A stretch of DNA of 64,000 nt from Rhodococcus sp. AW25M09 (GCF_000333955.1 NZ_CAPS01000121.1:45839-109838); one strand, 5' to 3'. Numbered from the stretch's first letter, positions 18,301 to 26,407 are shown. Notes: generated by a model from the letters alone, not told the origin. Program-made: numbers and translations.

Positions 18301-18859
18301 CCGCCGCGTCGACCTCGGTTCGCAGATCGTGGACGGTCAACCCGCGCCACCCCGGAATGGACTCGATCCGCTGCTCTCCGTTGTCGGTGATCCGGGCCCG
18401 CAGCATGTCGTGTCTGCGCACCACAGCGTCGAGCGCATCTCGCAGCCGATCGGGATCCACTGCTTCGCCGTCGAATTCGGTGTACAGGTGCGGGGAGACT
18501 CCACCGAAGCGCTGCTCTGCGCTGCGGCCGATCCAATAGGCATGCTGCAACACGGCAAGGTCGAAGGTGTCTGCGTCGAGTTGGTTCGCTTCCGGTTCGC
18601 GCGCAGGCGTGTGGGGTACCGGTCTGCTTGCGGCACCGACCAATTCGGTCCAGGCCGATACCGTGGGCCGCGAAGCGAGATCGGCAAACGTCACCTTCGA
18701 ACCCTGTTTGCGGAATCTGCCGACCAAGCGCATCAGGACGATCGATTCCAACCCCAGCTCGAACAGGTTCGCATCGCCCGAGACGGCCTCGGGTTCGATG
18801 CCGATCAGTTCCGCGACGAGCGTCCGCAGCTGATCGCTCCCGGTTCCCTGCTGATCCAT
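15380..18859 (-). CDS. Nonribosomal peptide synthetase ArCP-Cy-A-T (MbtB-like loading and heterocyclization module)
   Basis: First enzyme of the siderophore line, 1159 aa. Domain order: an aryl carrier domain (LGLESI, Ser39), a heterocyclization domain (DMIAGDAVS at 228-236, the DxxxxDxxS that replaces HHxxxDG), an adenylation domain (FTSGSTGEPKG from 690; LGGATET in the pocket region), and a thiolation domain (LGGDSV, Ser1084). The architecture matches mycobactin MbtB. It condenses an aryl acid with Ser, Thr or Cys and cyclizes it to an oxazoline or thiazoline. The A-domain code reads D-L-F-S-M-G-G-I-H, which I cannot assign. The C-terminus (MSEDELLAALEQQ) looks like a docking tail. The ATG at 18859 begins right before the carrier fold, and an iron box lies about 70 bp upstream. 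No salicylate synthase, MbtH-like protein or phosphopantetheinyl transferase is nearby. Confidence 0.94.
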   Translation of the reverse strand: MDQQGTGSDQLRTLVAELIGIEPEAVSGDANLFELGLESIVLMRLVGRFRKQGSKVTFADLASRPTVSAWTELVGAASRPVPHTPAREPEANQLDADTFDLAVLQHAYWIGRSAEQRFGGVSPHLYTEFDGEAVDPDRLRDALDAVVRRHDMLRARITDNGEQRIESIPGWRGLTVHDLRTEVDAAVELERTRQRLTHQMLNIESGEMFSVDLSLLPDGRTRLHLDLDMIAGDAVSFRILVADLARAYDGRSLPAIDYSYARYLADRPHDRRSARAQAERYWSERRDSLPGAPTLPLLERDSGTPTATRRAFHLDSQAYSALQSQARAHGVTPAVAVAAAFAEVVGAWSREQRFLLNVPMFDRAPTHPGVGDLVGDFSSSVMLDVDLSETLSFAERSRRLRARLHEDAAHVDYSGVEVLRDLGRRRGATVLAPVVFTSALGLGELFDARARQVFGNPVWIVSQGPQVVLDAQITELDGGVLVNWDIRENEFLPGVPDAMFDAFEALVRGLVADHGAAWREPVGQLVPPRQLAVRTPSPDVPRTDASPVAGTETLHRAVFDRALSNPVAIALEWDENESMTYGELCDRALRVAAALAGRGVAVGDTVGVTLPKGPEQVVAILGVLAAGGVYVPIGVDQPANRAALIARRAEFAVTIGGSGEDGLTVSDTILGEPLPAPHLGPDTAAAYMIFTSGSTGEPKGVVVSHRAAMNTIGDLIDRFALDERYRPLCLSELDFDLCTFDLFSVFAAGGTAVLIQEHERRDPQRWVSLIRSHRVTAISCVPPLLDMILSTGDDLGGSLEVVMLGGDKVGIDLYRRLTAALPGCRFAGLGGATETAIHNSICEVVDVDPNWRTVPFGVPLRSMAMRVVDARGRRVPDWVPGELWVAGTGLAEGYLGDPERTSDRFVVVDGYRWYRTGDLVRYGAGSMVEFLGRVDNQIKINGFRIELGEIASVLCDDPEVATAAAVVDRTGTPALMAAVVPTDPAADPSETVAGVFTRIVERLPAHMVPERMVALRALPLTVNGKIDSAAIVRQCRAAVDTERATARVAPRTHLERALALIWQSVLGVEEAGVTDSLFALGGDSVLATTIVARVRAAFDITSVTVRMLFTNPTVAGLAHNMIADQGTAKSLESTAEIYVSIESMSEDELLAALEQQHTR

Positions 18860-18929
18860 TCGGTGTCCCCTTCGGTCGCCTGCGCTGCGTCGTACTGGGC
18901 GCGACCAGGAGTTCACCTTCGGCGTTCCG

Positions 18930-18948
18930 TAAGGAAAGGCTACCCTCG
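18930..18948. promoter_or_regulatory. IdeR/DtxR-like iron box upstream of the NRPS operon
   Basis: TAAGGAAAGGCTACCCTCG on the plus strand matches the IdeR consensus at 15 of 19 positions (core AAGGCTACCC). It sits about 70 bp before the ATG of the first NRPS, within the 160-bp gap to the HIT gene, and likely represses the operon when iron is plentiful. Confidence 0.68.
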
Positions 18949-19019
18949 CTTAGTCGACCCTGGGGAGGCTAGCATTTGTCGGCGCGACGAGGGGGTGTGC
19001 GACTCGGGCTGCGTGCCGC

Positions 19020-19445
19020 TCAGCTCAACGAAGCCGCAATCTCTGCGGCTTGCCGATCGAGTTCGGAACGCTGCGGCGACGACGGCCGGGCACGCAGGCC
19101 GAATCCATCGCCGATCATGCGTGGGATGACATGCAGGTGCACGTGGAAGATTTCCTGACCGGCCACGGTGCCGTCGGCGAGAAACAGGTTGACGCCGGCG
19201 ACACGTGTATTGCTCGCTCGCACAGCCGCGGCCACCTTCTGCCCCACGACGAACAGGTGAGCCCCGACCTCCGGGGGCAACTCCGCCAGGGTACGAAACT
19301 GCTGTTTGGGTACCACCAACACATGGCCGCTGGTGAGCGGCCGGATGTCCATGAAAGCGACCACTGTCTCGTCCTCGTGGACACGGGAGGACTCGGCCGT
19401 TCCGGCGATGATCTCGGAGAAAATTGTGTATGGGTTCACGGTCAC
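19020..19445 (-). CDS. HIT family protein (histidine triad nucleotide hydrolase)
   Basis: A 141-aa cytosolic protein of the HIT superfamily (HINT-like purine nucleoside phosphoramidase/dinucleotide hydrolase). The signature HVHLHVIP is near residue 100, preceded by the conserved GHVLVVPK and by FMDIRPLTSGH early in the protein. The length is typical. It lies upstream of the siderophore operon on the same strand but outside the iron box, so it is probably unrelated to it. A second HIT paralogue of similar size is at 38467-38892. Cellular substrate unknown. Confidence 0.92.
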   Translation of the reverse strand: MTVNPYTIFSEIIAGTAESSRVHEDETVVAFMDIRPLTSGHVLVVPKQQFRTLAELPPEVGAHLFVVGQKVAAAVRASNTRVAGVNLFLADGTVAGQEIFHVHLHVIPRMIGDGFGLRARPSSPQRSELDRQAAEIAASLS

Positions 19446-19601
19446 CGACCCTAAGGCTTTCGAGCCCTCTCGATTTCGTCCCTGGGATATCGCGTCTGTT
19501 TGCCGTCGGCGACGAGACTACGGTGACAGGAATTGAGCACGGACTCCATGGACGCGATGGCTGACACTGCAGGCGTTCGGTAACCCGACTACTGTTTGCC
19601 G

Positions 19602-20393
19602 ATGGGTATCGGCGGGGTTCTTTTCGACATCGACGGCGTCCTGGTGACGTCGTGGCAGGCGGTGCCAGGGGCCGCGGAGACGCTGAAGTTTCTGGACAGC
19701 AAGGACATTGCCCGTGCGTTCCTGACCAATACGACGTCGAAGACCCGCGAGCAGATTGCCGTGGCGCTGCGCGACGTAGGGCTGGACGTACATTCCGACG
19801 AGATCGTCACGGCCGCGTCGCTCACCGCAGATCATCTGCGCGAGAACTACCCGGACGCGCGGGTGGTCCTGATCAACAACGGTGAGATCGCCCACGATAT
19901 GCCGGGTATCGAGTTCGTCGACGAGACGGCGGAAGATCCCGATGTCGTCGTCGTCGGCGGTGCCGGGCCGGAGTTCACGCACGAACGCCTCAGTCGCGTC
20001 TACGACTGGCTGTGTCGCGGCATCCCGGTCGTCGCGATGCATCGGTCGTTGATGTGGAGCACCGGGGCGGGCCTGCGCATCGATACCGGCATGTATCTGG
20101 CGGGGATGGAACAGGCTTCGGGACATACCGCAAAGGCCATCGGCAAGCCCGCTCCACTGGGTTTCCGGACGGCATCCGAGCGGATGGGCGTCGACCCGGA
20201 GGACGTGGTGATGGTCGGCGACGACCTGGACAACGATGTACTCGCCGCACAGGTCGTCGGGATGACCGGAGTTCTCGTTCGCACCGGGAAGTTCCAGCAG
20301 GACGCCCTGGATCGACGCATCACGGACGAGTTCGCAATGGAACCCGACTACGTGATCGATTCCGTGGCCGACCTCCCCGACATCCTCACCTGA
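19602..20393 (+). CDS. HAD-superfamily hydrolase, subfamily IIA (NagD/LHPP-like)
   Basis: Haloacid dehalogenase-type phosphatase. Motif I is FDIDGVLVT (nucleophile Asp9, Asp11), motif II is in LTNTTSK, and motif III/IV is the GKPAP...MVGDDLDND stretch with the conserved Lys and Asp residues. A cap domain of the IIA type lies between them. The family member closest in feel is LHPP (phospholysine/phosphohistidine inorganic pyrophosphate phosphatase), but the substrate cannot be read from sequence. The ATG at 19602 is used; a TTG six bases earlier is in frame. It converges on purB with adjacent stop codons and no gap, so the two genes share the 3' boundary. Confidence 0.9.
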   Translation: MGIGGVLFDIDGVLVTSWQAVPGAAETLKFLDSKDIARAFLTNTTSKTREQIAVALRDVGLDVHSDEIVTAASLTADHLRENYPDARVVLINNGEIAHDMPGIEFVDETAEDPDVVVVGGAGPEFTHERLSRVYDWLCRGIPVVAMHRSLMWSTGAGLRIDTGMYLAGMEQASGHTAKAIGKPAPLGFRTASERMGVDPEDVVMVGDDLDNDVLAAQVVGMTGVLVRTGKFQQDALDRRITDEFAMEPDYVIDSVADLPDILT

Positions 20394-21812
20394 CTAGAGA
20401 ATGGGCGACGGCGTGTACGACGCTCCGGCCGGGTATTTCGCGATCAGACGCTCGACAGCGGAGACGACGGCACTGACCTGAGCCCCGGCGGCACCGCTGA
20501 AGACCGACTTGTCGGCCAGTGCAGCATCGAGGGCAGCGCGGTCGAGTGGCAGGCGATCGTCGGCGGCCAAGCGATCGAGCAAGTCCGGTTCGAGCCCCTG
20601 CTCGCGCATCGCCAGGGCGACGGCGACGGCGTGTTCCTTGATCGCCTCGTGTGCAGTTTCGCGTCCGACGCCCGCGCGCACCGCGGCCATCAGCACCTTG
20701 GTCGTCGCGAGGAACGGCAGGTAGCGGTCGAGTTCCTTCGCGATGACGGCCGGGTAGGCACCGAATTCGTCGAGCACGGTCAGGAACGTCTCGATGAGAC
20801 CGTCGATGGCGAAGAAGGCGTCGGGTAGCGCGACGCGACGCACGACGGAACAGAAGACGTCGCCCTCGTTCCACTGCGCCCCGGCGAGCTCGGCGGCCAT
20901 CGACCCGTAGCCGCGCAGTACCACCTGCAGGCCGTTGACGCGCTCGCACGAGCGGGTGTTCATCTTGTGCGGCATCGCCGAGGAGCCGACCTGGCCCGGC
21001 TGAAAGCCCTCGGTGACGAGTTCGTGGCCTGCCATCAGACGGACGGTGTGCGCGAACGACGACGGGCCGGCACCGACCTGGACGAGCGCGGAGACGACCT
21101 CGTGGTCGAGCGAGCGGGGGTACACCTGACCGACGCTGGTGAGCGTGTGACGGAAGCCGAGGTGATCGGCAACGATGCGCTCGAGTGCGACGAGCTTGGC
21201 CGAGTCGCCGCCGAAGAGGTCGAGCATGTCCTGCGAGGTACCCATCGGCCCCTTGATGCCGCGCAGCGGGTAGCGAGCGATCAGTTCCTGCACCCTGGCC
21301 AGAGCCAGCAGCAGCTCGTCGGCGGCGGACGCGAAGCGCTTACCCAGGGTTGTGGCCTGAGCGGCGACGTTGTGGCTGCGCCCGGCCATCACCAGCGAGG
21401 AGTACTGGGCAGCGCGTTCGGCCAGGCGCTTGGCCACGGCGACTCCGTGCCCGTGAACATGTTCGAGCGAGCGCAGGATCTGCAGCTGCTCGACGTTCTC
21501 GGTGAGATCGCGACTGGTGAGGCCCTTGTGGATGTGTTCGTGGCCGGCGAGGGCGTTGAACTCCTCGATCCGGGCCTTGACGTCGTGCCGAGTGACGCGC
21601 TCGCGGTCGGCGATCGACGCGAGGTCGACCTGGTCTATGACTGCCTCGTAGTCGGCGATGGCGGCGTTCGGCACGTCGACTCCGAGAGAGGACTGCGCGC
21701 GCAGCACGGCGATCCACAACTGACGTTCCAGGACGATCTTGTGCTCCGGAGACCACAGCTCCACCAGTTCGGGACTTGCGTAACGAGTGGCCAGGACATT
21801 CGGGATGCTCAC
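20394..21812 (-). CDS. purB: Adenylosuccinate lyase
   Basis: Cytosolic purine-biosynthesis enzyme that cleaves SAICAR to AICAR and adenylosuccinate to AMP, releasing fumarate. The 472-aa product carries the fumarase/aspartase signature GSSAMPHKMN, and the catalytic His region GRSHNVAAQATTLG. The N-terminus MSIPNVLATRYASPE is the usual one for actinobacterial PurB. A TetR regulator lies 58 bp upstream on the same strand. purD is found 12 kb away on the same strand; in mycobacteria the two genes are much closer, so the stretch between appears to be an insertion. Confidence 0.97.
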   Translation of the reverse strand: MSIPNVLATRYASPELVELWSPEHKIVLERQLWIAVLRAQSSLGVDVPNAAIADYEAVIDQVDLASIADRERVTRHDVKARIEEFNALAGHEHIHKGLTSRDLTENVEQLQILRSLEHVHGHGVAVAKRLAERAAQYSSLVMAGRSHNVAAQATTLGKRFASAADELLLALARVQELIARYPLRGIKGPMGTSQDMLDLFGGDSAKLVALERIVADHLGFRHTLTSVGQVYPRSLDHEVVSALVQVGAGPSSFAHTVRLMAGHELVTEGFQPGQVGSSAMPHKMNTRSCERVNGLQVVLRGYGSMAAELAGAQWNEGDVFCSVVRRVALPDAFFAIDGLIETFLTVLDEFGAYPAVIAKELDRYLPFLATTKVLMAAVRAGVGRETAHEAIKEHAVAVALAMREQGLEPDLLDRLAADDRLPLDRAALDAALADKSVFSGAAGAQVSAVVSAVERLIAKYPAGASYTPSPIL

Positions 21813-21870
21813 GAGCGTCCAGCTTAGTCAGGGGTGCGGCCTGCGCGGCGAGCAGCCTGACGAGGCTCGC

Positions 21871-22494
21871 TCATCCGGCCGGGGCCACGACGTCGATGAC
21901 GGCCCGCAGCATGCTTCGCGCCATCTCACGGGGGTCGGGGTCCACTTCGCTGAGCGCGCCGACGACCGCGCCGTCGACCACGGCCACGAGGCGTCGAAGC
22001 TGCTCTTCCTGCACGCTTCGACCGGATCGGCGCAGCACGTCGGTGAGTAGGTCGTCGATCTGGGCCCGCAGCCTCAGCTGGACCTCCCGCAGTTCGGGGT
22101 GCCGGGCTGAGGCGATGAAACGTTCGTATCTGGCGATCAGCTGTTCGTGGCCCTCTTGCGGACCGATGAGCAGGTCGACTATGAGGTCGACTGTCGATTC
22201 CATCTTTCGTGAGCAGGTGCCCTCGTCGTCGATTCGCCCGCGCATCACCTCGATTTCGCGAGTTCCGACGATGTCGACGGCCGCAGCGACCAGGTCTCCG
22301 AGGGACTCGAAATAATAGGTGGTCGACGCAAGCGGCAGCCCGGCGCGCGCGGCCACCGATCGATGCCGAACCGCGTCGAAGCCGCCCTCGACGAGCAGGT
22401 CCGCAGCGGCCGACGCCAGTGCCTGCCGGCGGCGCACCCCCTTCGGAGTCGCACCCGACACCTTGTGCTGCGACTCGGTCGGACCTGCGGACAT
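21871..22494 (-). CDS. TetR/AcrR family transcriptional regulator
   Basis: A 207-aa DNA-binding repressor. The N-terminal helix-turn-helix spans about residues 18-65, with RRRQALASAAADLLVEGGF and the recognition part SVAARAGLPLASTTYYFES. The C-terminal ligand-binding half is variable and gives no hint of an inducer. It is 58 bp upstream of purB on the same strand and divergent from the threonine aldolase gene with a gap of only 49 bp, so it may control the aldolase. In M. tuberculosis a TetR gene also sits between purD and purB, which suggests this gene is part of the ancestral order. Confidence 0.9.
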   Translation of the reverse strand: MSAGPTESQHKVSGATPKGVRRRQALASAAADLLVEGGFDAVRHRSVAARAGLPLASTTYYFESLGDLVAAAVDIVGTREIEVMRGRIDDEGTCSRKMESTVDLIVDLLIGPQEGHEQLIARYERFIASARHPELREVQLRLRAQIDDLLTDVLRRSGRSVQEEQLRRLVAVVDGAVVGALSEVDPDPREMARSMLRAVIDVVAPAG

Positions 22495-22543
22495 TCAAGT
22501 CATCGTGCCAGCTCGAGGCCGTTCGTCGGACTGCTTTGGCGCT

Positions 22544-23575
22544 ATGGAATTGTCAGTGCTCGTGGCACATCGAACGATCGACCTCCGCTCCGACACGATC
22601 ACCCGACCCGATTCGGTCATGCGCAAAGCCATGGCCGACGCCGAAGTGGGCGACGACGTCCTCGATCACGATCCGACAATGGCGGCGCTGGAAGAGGCAG
22701 TGGCCGGTCTGCTCGGCTTCGAGTCGGCACTGTGGGTCCCGTCGGGTTCGATGGGAAACATGATCGCGCTGATGCTGCATCTGCAACGCGGCGATCGGTT
22801 TCTGGCACCCGAGCACGCACACGTCCTCGGCTCCGAGCTCGGTACCGCAGCGTGGTTGGCGGGCGGGATGCCCGAGGCACTCCCCCACGACAGCGGGCCC
22901 GGACGTCCACTGCCGTCGACGGTGCGCGCGGCGGCCGGTGGCGACGGACCGTACTTCACGTTGCGGACGACGCTGCTCTCGCTGGAGAACACCCACAACT
23001 TCGCCGGTGGTGCCACATTCGGACCGGACGAGTGGTCCGAACTCGTTGCTGCCGGGCGTGATTGCGGATTGAAGATTCACCTGGACGGTGCCCGGCTGTG
23101 GAATGCTGCTGTGGCACAGGATGTTCCGATTGCGTCACTCGCCGCCGGTGCGGATACGGTGCAGGTGTGCCTGAGCAAAGGCCTCGGCGCACCTGTCGGC
23201 TCGGTACTGGTGTCCGATGCCGATCGAATTCACCAAGCGCGACGCGTACGAAAGATGTTGGGCGGCGGCGTTCGTCAGGGCGGCATCCTGGCCGCCGCGG
23301 GGTTGGTCGCGCTGGATCGGATCGGTGATCTGGCCGTCGATCACGCCAATGCGGCGACCCTCGCTCGTGGGTTGCGCGAGCGGAACTGGGATGTGGCCGA
23401 GCCCGAGACGAACATTCTTCTCGCGTCGGTCCCCGACCCTGCGCGGACGGTTGCGGAGCTCGACGAGCTGGGCATAGCCGCGGTGACGGTTGCGGGCAAG
23501 GTGCGTTTCGTGACCCACCGGGACGTCAGTGCTGCCGACATCGACAAGGCGCTGGAGCGGCTGCGCCGCATGTGA
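22544..23575 (+). CDS. ltaE: Low-specificity L-threonine aldolase (PLP-dependent)
   Basis: A 343-aa fold-type I PLP enzyme that cleaves L-threonine or L-allo-threonine to glycine and acetaldehyde. Family members also cleave beta-phenylserine to benzaldehyde plus glycine. The N-terminus IDLRSDTITRPDSVMRKAM is the standard opening of the family, and the PLP lysine lies in CLSKGLGAPVGS. The ATG at 22544 is used because the in-frame extension upstream overlaps the TetR gene on the other strand and has no family similarity. It converges on an aminotransferase with a hairpin between them. Next to an aromatic-aldehyde operon, a phenylserine role is conceivable but only inferred. Confidence 0.92.
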   Translation: MELSVLVAHRTIDLRSDTITRPDSVMRKAMADAEVGDDVLDHDPTMAALEEAVAGLLGFESALWVPSGSMGNMIALMLHLQRGDRFLAPEHAHVLGSELGTAAWLAGGMPEALPHDSGPGRPLPSTVRAAAGGDGPYFTLRTTLLSLENTHNFAGGATFGPDEWSELVAAGRDCGLKIHLDGARLWNAAVAQDVPIASLAAGADTVQVCLSKGLGAPVGSVLVSDADRIHQARRVRKMLGGGVRQGGILAAAGLVALDRIGDLAVDHANAATLARGLRERNWDVAEPETNILLASVPDPARTVAELDELGIAAVTVAGKVRFVTHRDVSAADIDKALERLRRM

Positions 23576-23580
23576 GCGGC

Positions 23581-23602
23581 ACTTCGTAGCGTGCTACGAA
23601 GT
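23581..23602. terminator. Perfect hairpin between convergent genes, overlapping an aminotransferase stop codon
   Basis: ACTTCGTAGC-GT-GCTACGAAGT forms a 10-bp perfect stem with a 2-nt centre. The threonine aldolase stop is 5 bp to the left. The TAG stop of the opposing aminotransferase (23594-23596) lies inside the stem. There is no clear U-run on either side. A bidirectional terminator is the simplest reading. Confidence 0.6.
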
Positions 23603-24784
23603 TCCACTCACGACCCGGAGGCGCTCCAATGCCTCCTCGACGTCGGCGGTGGTGCCTGCAAAGGAAAAGCGCACCGTGTGGTTGCCGCGCGCGGTGTCGA
23701 AATCGACGCCCGGTGCCAACGCGACCCCGGTCTCGGACAGCACTCGCGCGCACCAGCTCCGCGAATCCTCGGTGAGGTGCGCTATGTCGGCGTACACGTA
23801 GAAAGCACCGTCGGCCGGTGCGAGGTCGGTGATGCCAAGGGTCGGCAAACCGTCGAGCAGAATTCGGCGGTTGACGGCATAGCGCTCGACGTGGGAGTCC
23901 AGCTCGATGCGGGACTCCTCGGTGAACGCGGCAATGGCGGCAATCTGCGAGATCGCCGGCGGGCAGACCGTCATGTTCGACGCCAATCGCTCGACGGCCC
24001 TGCGCAATCGGGCGGGCAACAGCATCCACCCCAAGCGCCACCCGGTCATCGAGAAGTACTTCGACACCGATCCGATCGCGACGGATTCTTTCGACGTCTC
24101 CCAGGCACTCGACGTCTGCGCGTCGCCGTACGAGATGCCGTGGTAGATCTCGTCCGAGATCAGCAGCGTTCCGTGCTCGTCGCACCACCGTGCGATGGCC
24201 GCAAGCTCGTCTGCATCGATGATCGTGCCGGTGGGGTTGGCCGGACTGGCGATGATGAGCCCTGCAGGCGGCTCGGGCAGCTCCTCGAGCATCGCGACGG
24301 TCGGCTGGAATCGCGTACTTTCCAGACAGTCCAGTTCGACGACGCGGCAGCCCAGGGCCGCCAACGTGTTTCGGTACGCCGGATAGCCCGGCCTGGCCAT
24401 CACGACGGTGTCTCCTGCGTCGAACGCAGCGAGGAACAGCAGAGTGAACGCGCCCGAGGATCCGGTGGTGATCACCACGTCGTCGGCATCGACGGTGATT
24501 GCGTACCGCGCGCTGTGATGCTCGGCGATCGCCTGCCGCAGCGGCAGAATTCCCAGTGTCTCGGTATATCCGAGCAGATGCGCATCCAGCGCCTCCCGGG
24601 TGGCGCGCAACACCGGCTCGGGCGCCCGAGTCGACGGCTGACCAGCGGCGAGCGAGAGCACATCTCCATGAGTGCGCGCGCGCTCGGCCGCCGCGGCGAA
24701 CACATCCATCACGTGAAACGGCTCGACCATCGATCGCTGCGATTCGCTATGCATTGTTTCGACCATACCGACGTCGGTTCGCAT
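23594..24784 (-). CDS. Class I/II PLP-dependent aminotransferase
   Basis: A 396-aa fold-type I aminotransferase of the AspC/alanine-aromatic group. It shows the SLAAGQPSTRAPEP opening, the NPTG motif at about residue 190, DEIYHG, and the PLP lysine in GSVSKYFSMTGWRLGW. The start is uncertain: the ORF opens 12 bp after the benzoylformate decarboxylase stop, and in-frame ATGs follow at 24766 and 24754. The tight spacing suggests it is the last gene of the aromatic 2-oxo-acid operon. An attractive inference is transamination of phenylglycine or 4-hydroxyphenylglycine to (4-hydroxy)benzoylformate, the substrate of the next enzyme. Sequence alone cannot exclude a general aminotransferase. Confidence 0.88.
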   Translation of the reverse strand: MRTDVGMVETMHSESQRSMVEPFHVMDVFAAAAERARTHGDVLSLAAGQPSTRAPEPVLRATREALDAHLLGYTETLGILPLRQAIAEHHSARYAITVDADDVVITTGSSGAFTLLFLAAFDAGDTVVMARPGYPAYRNTLAALGCRVVELDCLESTRFQPTVAMLEELPEPPAGLIIASPANPTGTIIDADELAAIARWCDEHGTLLISDEIYHGISYGDAQTSSAWETSKESVAIGSVSKYFSMTGWRLGWMLLPARLRRAVERLASNMTVCPPAISQIAAIAAFTEESRIELDSHVERYAVNRRILLDGLPTLGITDLAPADGAFYVYADIAHLTEDSRSWCARVLSETGVALAPGVDFDTARGNHTVRFSFAGTTADVEEALERLRVVSGTS

Positions 24785-24796
24785 CGCGTCGGCCCA

Positions 24797-26407
24797 TCAG
24801 GCCTGGAAGGTCCGTTCCGTAGCGACGACGACCTCGAGCACCAAAGGCGTCTTGCGGGTTTCGAGAGTCGGGACGACCTCATCGAGTACCGAACTCAGTT
24901 CCGAGAATTCGGATACGCGTTTCACCGGGCATCCGAGGCTCTCGGCGATCCCGCCGATGGATACGTCCTCGAACGACGGCCACGGCGCAGGACCCGATTT
25001 CTCCTGCTCCGCAAGGCGATCCATGATGGCGTAGCGGCCGTTGGAGAGCACGACGAACAACACACCCACGTTGTACCGTGCAGCGCTCCAGAGCGCCTGT
25101 ATCGAGTACAACGACGAGCCGTCACCGATGACCGTGATCACTGGTCGCGACGGGGACGCCATCTTGATGCCGATCGATGCAGGCATCGCGAATCCGAGTC
25201 CGCCCATCGCCGCGCTGACGAATCCCAATGGTGCCCGCGCGGGGATCAGCCGATGCAGATCAGGCCGGCTGGACGGCGTTTCCTCCACCACAACAGAATC
25301 CGCCGATATGCGAGAAGCCAGCGACTGCAGTACGTGTACCGCTCGCAGTGGCGCACCGTCCACCGGGCGTGTCAGCGGTTCGGCCGCGTTGGACGGCGAC
25401 TCGATGGCTTCCGCCTCGCGTGGTCGGACCAATCGAGCCAGAAGAGCCGTCGCGTGCGCTGGATCGGCAAGAACCGCGAGCGTAGCCGGACTTCGATGTG
25501 CCTCGGCTGGATCGTCGGTGATCACGACGATCGGAACGCTTTCCGGCGCGAGACGTCCCGACTCGAACGGGTACTGCCGGAACACCGGGGCACCGACGGT
25601 CAACACCAGGTCGTAGGCCGACAAGGTCTCACGTAGGCGCGATCTCCCAGCTGGTAGGTGGCCACGGAATTGCTGATGGTCCTGCGGAAATCCGGCTCTG
25701 GATCCGAAAGATTCCTGTTTGACGTCGCATCCGAGACGCTCCGCCAACGCGATGGCCCCGTCCCACCCCTCCCTCGTGTCGAGACCGGCACCGACGACGA
25801 GCAACGGTCGCCTGCTCGATTCGACGAACTCGACAACCGCGACCAAGTCCTGCTCGGCGACCGCCCTCGATCGAACGATGGCCGCAGGGTTCGCCTGTTC
25901 GACGGACGTGTCGATGTCCTCCAGCCAGTCGTCCATCGGAACGATGACGATGGACGGCCCGCGTGCGTGCTCCGCCTCGTAGTACGCGCGGGCGATGGCA
26001 CCCGGAACGTCTTGCGGCCTGGCAGGCTGATTGACCCACACCGGATAATCGCCTGCCAACCCGTCGAGATGCCCCGCAAGAAATGGTTCCAGTGCCAGGT
26101 GCCGCCGGTCCTGCTGGCCGACGACGACCACCAACGGTGCCTTGTTGACGCGCGCCGTCGCGAGGGCACCGACCGCGTTGCCGAGCCCCGCAGTGGTGTG
26201 AAGAATGGCCAAAGCCGGAGCGCCGGAGGCCAATGCATGACCGGTTGCCATTCCGACGACGGATGCTTCGTGCAGACCCAGGACGAACTCGAGGTCGTCA
26301 GGAAGGTCGGTCAGCAGGGACACCTCGGTGGAACCCGGGTTGGAGAAGATGCGTGTCATCGAAAGCTGACGCAGGACGTCGAAGGTGGATTCGCGGACGT
26401 TCGTCAT
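24797..26407 (-). CDS. mdlC: Benzoylformate decarboxylase-like ThDP enzyme
   Basis: A 536-aa thiamine-diphosphate enzyme that decarboxylates benzoylformate (phenylglyoxylate) to benzaldehyde in the mandelate pathway. Alignment to Pseudomonas putida BFD keeps the numbering: NPGS with Ser26, Glu47 in LHEAS, His70 in LHTTAG. The C-terminal ThDP-binding GDGS...N motif is intact. The position of catalytic His281 (FRYHQY in BFD) reads FRQYPF here, giving Tyr279, so substrate range or stereochemistry may differ. It is 38 bp downstream of a symporter gene, and benzaldehyde dehydrogenase and pobA lie upstream on the same strand. A 4-hydroxybenzoylformate preference would fit the presence of PobA. Confidence 0.85.
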   Translation of the reverse strand: MTNVRESTFDVLRQLSMTRIFSNPGSTEVSLLTDLPDDLEFVLGLHEASVVGMATGHALASGAPALAILHTTAGLGNAVGALATARVNKAPLVVVVGQQDRRHLALEPFLAGHLDGLAGDYPVWVNQPARPQDVPGAIARAYYEAEHARGPSIVIVPMDDWLEDIDTSVEQANPAAIVRSRAVAEQDLVAVVEFVESSRRPLLVVGAGLDTREGWDGAIALAERLGCDVKQESFGSRAGFPQDHQQFRGHLPAGRSRLRETLSAYDLVLTVGAPVFRQYPFESGRLAPESVPIVVITDDPAEAHRSPATLAVLADPAHATALLARLVRPREAEAIESPSNAAEPLTRPVDGAPLRAVHVLQSLASRISADSVVVEETPSSRPDLHRLIPARAPLGFVSAAMGGLGFAMPASIGIKMASPSRPVITVIGDGSSLYSIQALWSAARYNVGVLFVVLSNGRYAIMDRLAEQEKSGPAPWPSFEDVSIGGIAESLGCPVKRVSEFSELSSVLDEVVPTLETRKTPLVLEVVVATERTFQA

